This document shows positions 62,801 through 64,000 of a DNA stretch of 64,000 bases, one piece after another. The notes under the pieces are model-generated. The model saw nothing but the letters and a program-made list of their open reading frames with translations, was not told the origin of the DNA and ran no database searches. The translations under genes and the position numbers were made by a program. Origin of the DNA: Mucilaginibacter sp. OK098 (GTDB taxonomy: Bacteria > Bacteroidota > Bacteroidia > Sphingobacteriales > Sphingobacteriaceae); the NCBI RefSeq assembly GCF_900142915.1, contig NZ_FRCM01000008.1:186001-250000 (forward strand), in the 5' to 3' direction. Numbering within the stretch: the first letter of the stretch is position 1; every line of letters begins with the position of its first letter.

Positions 62801-63078
62801 ACCTGGGCATGGATAAAGAGATTGGTTCCTTAGAGTTAGGCAAGCTGGCTGACTTGATCATATTGAATGATAATCCACTGGATGATATCCGTAATAGCGA
62901 AAAAATAAAATATGTAATGGTTAACGGCCGCTTATACGATGCTGACTCTATGAATGAAATTGGCAACCGCGAAAAACCAAGACAGCGCTTTTGGTGGCAA
63001 CTAAACCGTGGCGCCATATCCGATCTGCCAGTTGGTAATACAGAAACGTATTTGTTTACCACGCAGGATGGGGATTGA
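59848..63078 (+). CDS. Exported amidohydrolase with TolB-type beta-propeller
   Basis: A 1076-residue exported enzyme. The signal peptide (TALIFLSLSLSLSAQ) is followed by PD40/TolB-like propeller repeats over about residues 35-620 (LDVSPDGKTIVFDLLGDIYS, VSPDGKFIYWSED, FSPDGKSLIYVNW). An amidohydrolase domain follows, with VDVHGHLGTSPDG holding the metal histidines (His706, His708). Later ligands are probably in ILDGHTGIEHNI and HGQLQGLGAHWEL. It ends with the family pattern GSLELGKLADLIILNDNPLD. Such propeller-hydrolase fusions are found as periplasmic enzymes in Bacteroidota; substrate (cyclic amide, peptide or imidazolone-like) is unknown. Confidence 0.93.
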   Translation: MKAIYTALIFLSLSLSLSAQKWNVENPPGPSKKVTITTDEGTWMNLDVSPDGKTIVFDLLGDIYSMPVTGGKAALLAGGKAWEVQPRFSPDGKSISYTSDKEGGDNIWIMNSDGGGKHFITKENFRLLNNASWTPDGQFLVARKHFTGTRSLGAGEMWLYHKTGGDGIQLTKRKNDQQDAGEPIVSPDGKFIYWSEDVTPGPNFEYNKDPNKGIYAIQRLNRQTGNIETVTGGAGGACRPQISPDGKLLAFVKRVRLKSVLFIQNLNTGEEWPVYDGLSHDQQETWAVFGVYPNFNWTPNSNNLIFYAKGKIWNLDITSLNTTQIPFEVTSTQSITDALHFQQKVFQDEFPVKMIRQLTTSPDGKVVAFNAAGYIYIKGLPDGRPTRITATNDFEYEPAFSPDGKSLIYVNWTDELKASINKIDLTTCQVTRLTAEKGYYYSPKFSNKGDKIIFRKGEGNGTSGYAFGKNPGIYVMPANGGTPKMIIDNGIYPQYSTDDSRIYYQSEEGDKKAYKAMDTTGANQQTLYTSKYTTQFNPSPDGKWMAFTELFNCYITPMIYTGSPQDLSAANKAVPLDKLTRDAGTYLHWSKDSQKLMWTLGPKYFVRDIRSAFPFIDGADKTPAIDTAGTDINLKLKTDIPNGVIAFKNARIITMKGDEVIERGTIIINQNKISAIGKSTEIAVPDSAKVYDMSGKTIMPGIVDVHGHLGTSPDGISPQQDWRYYANLAFGVTTAHDPSSNTEMVFSQNEMLKAGNMVGPRVYSTGTILYGADGDFKAVINSLDDALSNIRRLKAVGAFSVKSYNQPRREQRQQVIEAARQLQMEVVPEGGSTFFTNMNMILDGHTGIEHNIPVWPVYKDVKTLWNASKTGYTPTLIVSYGTQFGENFWYDRTEVWKNEHLLSFTPQAIVDARSRRRSTAEYGDYGHIEVSKYVKQIADGGTKVNLGAHGQLQGLGAHWELWMLTQGGMTPIQAIRCATINGASYLGMDKEIGSLELGKLADLIILNDNPLDDIRNSEKIKYVMVNGRLYDADSMNEIGNREKPRQRFWWQLNRGAISDLPVGNTETYLFTTQDGD

Positions 63079-63146
63079 TGTGCGAATTTTGAATGTGCGG
63101 ATGTGCGAATTTAATGCGGAGTGCGGATTGTTGAATGCGGATTGAT

Positions 63147-63230
63147 TAAGTCCGGAAGATAAAAGCATGGTGATGTCTAACGATAATGTCTGGCATCTTC
63201 TCATTTTCTTTCGGACTTTCGGACTACTTC
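63147..63230. repeat. AGTCCGAAAGTCCGG family, copy F (degenerate)
   Basis: AAGTCCGGAAGATAAAAG on the left and CTTTCGGACTTTCGGACT on the right; the left arm is eroded. It lies between two convergent genes. Confidence 0.7.
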
Positions 63231-64000
63231 ACGAGCCACTCATAAAACCCAGGAAAATCGCCGTTCCATTGTTTTTCGTTGTGGCCGGCACCCTTTATAA
63301 TTACAACGGGTGAGTTTTGTTCATCTTTTATTTTATTGCGGATAATAGCTGCCATCTTTTGCATATCGGCCACCATGCTGTCACTTTCGGCATTACCGCA
63401 AACAAAATAGAACCTTGATTTCGTTGGCAACTTTTGTTGCTGTGCATATTGGTAAATTTCTGGCGCTATCCAAAATGCAGGGGAAAATATGCCTGCGTTA
63501 CCAAATACGCCAGGGTATTTTAGCGCAGCATACATGGAGATCAGCCCGCCCATTGAGCTGCCAGCAACTGTTGTATTAGCAGGATCTCTTTCGGTGCGAT
63601 AATGTCCGTCGATATATGGTTTAAGAGTTTTTACCATAAAATCAACATAATCATTGCCCCTGCCCTTTCCATATTTTGAATCATAAGGATCATATTCCGT
63701 TATCCGGTAATCACCGCCATGATCAATCCCAACCACAATGCATTCCTTTTGACCGGCAAGCTTGTCGAGTATCTCATCAATACCCCATTCGCCATAGCCC
63801 GAAGTGTAGTTATCAAACAGATTTTGCCCATCGTGCATATATATTACCGGGAATTTCTTTTTTGATGATTGATAATCTGCAGGCAAATAGATCCATACCC
63901 TTCGTTCCCTCCCCAATTGCGGCATTTCAAATTTTTCACTGATAATATGCACCTGCGGACTTGCGGTATGTGCCTTGGGTTGCGCCGCAAAATTATCCTG
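63224..64000 (-). CDS. Exported alpha/beta-hydrolase esterase (partial, 5' end outside window)
   Basis: An enterochelin-esterase/esterase D-like hydrolase. Visible parts are RRVWIYLPADYQSSKKKFPV, then IYMHDGQNLFDNYTSGYGEW, the nucleophile elbow VAGSSMGGLISMYAALKYPG (catalytic Ser), and KGAGHNEKQWNGDFPGFYEW (catalytic His). The frame is open to the window edge: upstream of an internal GTG at 63952 it continues with QDNFAAQPKAHTASPQVHII. The GTG is therefore not the start; a signal peptide probably lies beyond the edge (FAAQ may be near its cleavage site). Substrate could be an acyl or siderophore ester. The visible 258 codons lack only the N-terminus. Confidence 0.9.
   Translation of the reverse strand, partial: QDNFAAQPKAHTASPQVHIISEKFEMPQLGRERRVWIYLPADYQSSKKKFPVIYMHDGQNLFDNYTSGYGEWGIDEILDKLAGQKECIVVGIDHGGDYRITEYDPYDSKYGKGRGNDYVDFMVKTLKPYIDGHYRTERDPANTTVAGSSMGGLISMYAALKYPGVFGNAGIFSPAFWIAPEIYQYAQQQKLPTKSRFYFVCGNAESDSMVADMQKMAAIIRNKIKDEQNSPVVIIKGAGHNEKQWNGDFPGFYEWLVK

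Overview
The window is a chromosomal segment of a Bacteroidota bacterium, most likely family Sphingobacteriaceae and Mucilaginibacter-like. The evidence is a SusC/SusD pair, many GIN-domain (DUF2807) secreted proteins, DUF4290 next to murA, the tig-clpP-clpX order, RHS proteins with a DUF6443-type N-terminus, and TTTG/TAnnTTTG promoters. The species is inferred. No rRNA, tRNA, integrase, transposase or CRISPR array was recognised.

Layout. 1-4.2 kb: xylose catabolism (xylB, xylA) divergent from a LacI-type regulator, with a perfect 14-bp operator-like palindrome between them. 4.3-9.4 kb: SlyD-like FKBP, DUF255 thioredoxin-domain protein, M1 metallopeptidase. 9.4-18.4 kb: an accessory RHS island with a decayed tail-fibre-type remnant, two long RHS-type proteins, a C-terminal toxin-like tip followed by a small membrane protein (probable immunity), and a broken orphan RHS tip. 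18.4-25.5 kb: DUF1304 protein, a RecA-like ATPase flanked by three related hairpins, a UvrD/PcrA helicase, an XRE regulator, and a TPR/HisKA protein without an ATPase domain. 26-33 kb: a secreted protein made of 11-residue repeats, M20 dipeptidase, DUF4290-murA, GT39-like transferase and a VapBC-type pair. 33-41 kb: cystathionine beta-synthase, then a SusC-SusD-phospholipase C operon. 41-45.8 kb: AMP nucleosidase, clpX, clpP, tig. 46-57.3 kb: six GIN-domain genes, all on the minus strand, interleaved with cytochrome c, VOC, FGGY kinase, DUF6515-like, DUF892 and TPR genes. 57.8-64 kb: RecQ, a TolB-propeller amidohydrolase and a truncated esterase.

The most notable regulatory signal is in the GIN region. 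Four close paralogues each carry TGTAAC-N16-CGTC about 60-70 bp upstream of the start, the architecture of an ECF sigma-factor promoter. They would form one envelope-related regulon whose sigma factor is not in the window. The best candidate for an undescribed effector system is the RHS tip plus its membrane-protein neighbour.

Intergenic spaces are rich in dispersed hairpin repeats: AGTCCGAAAGTCCGG, AAACTTACGAAGTTTT, GTTCATAGTTGATGG and AGACGC-type families. Most lie directly after genes, and several probably act as terminators.
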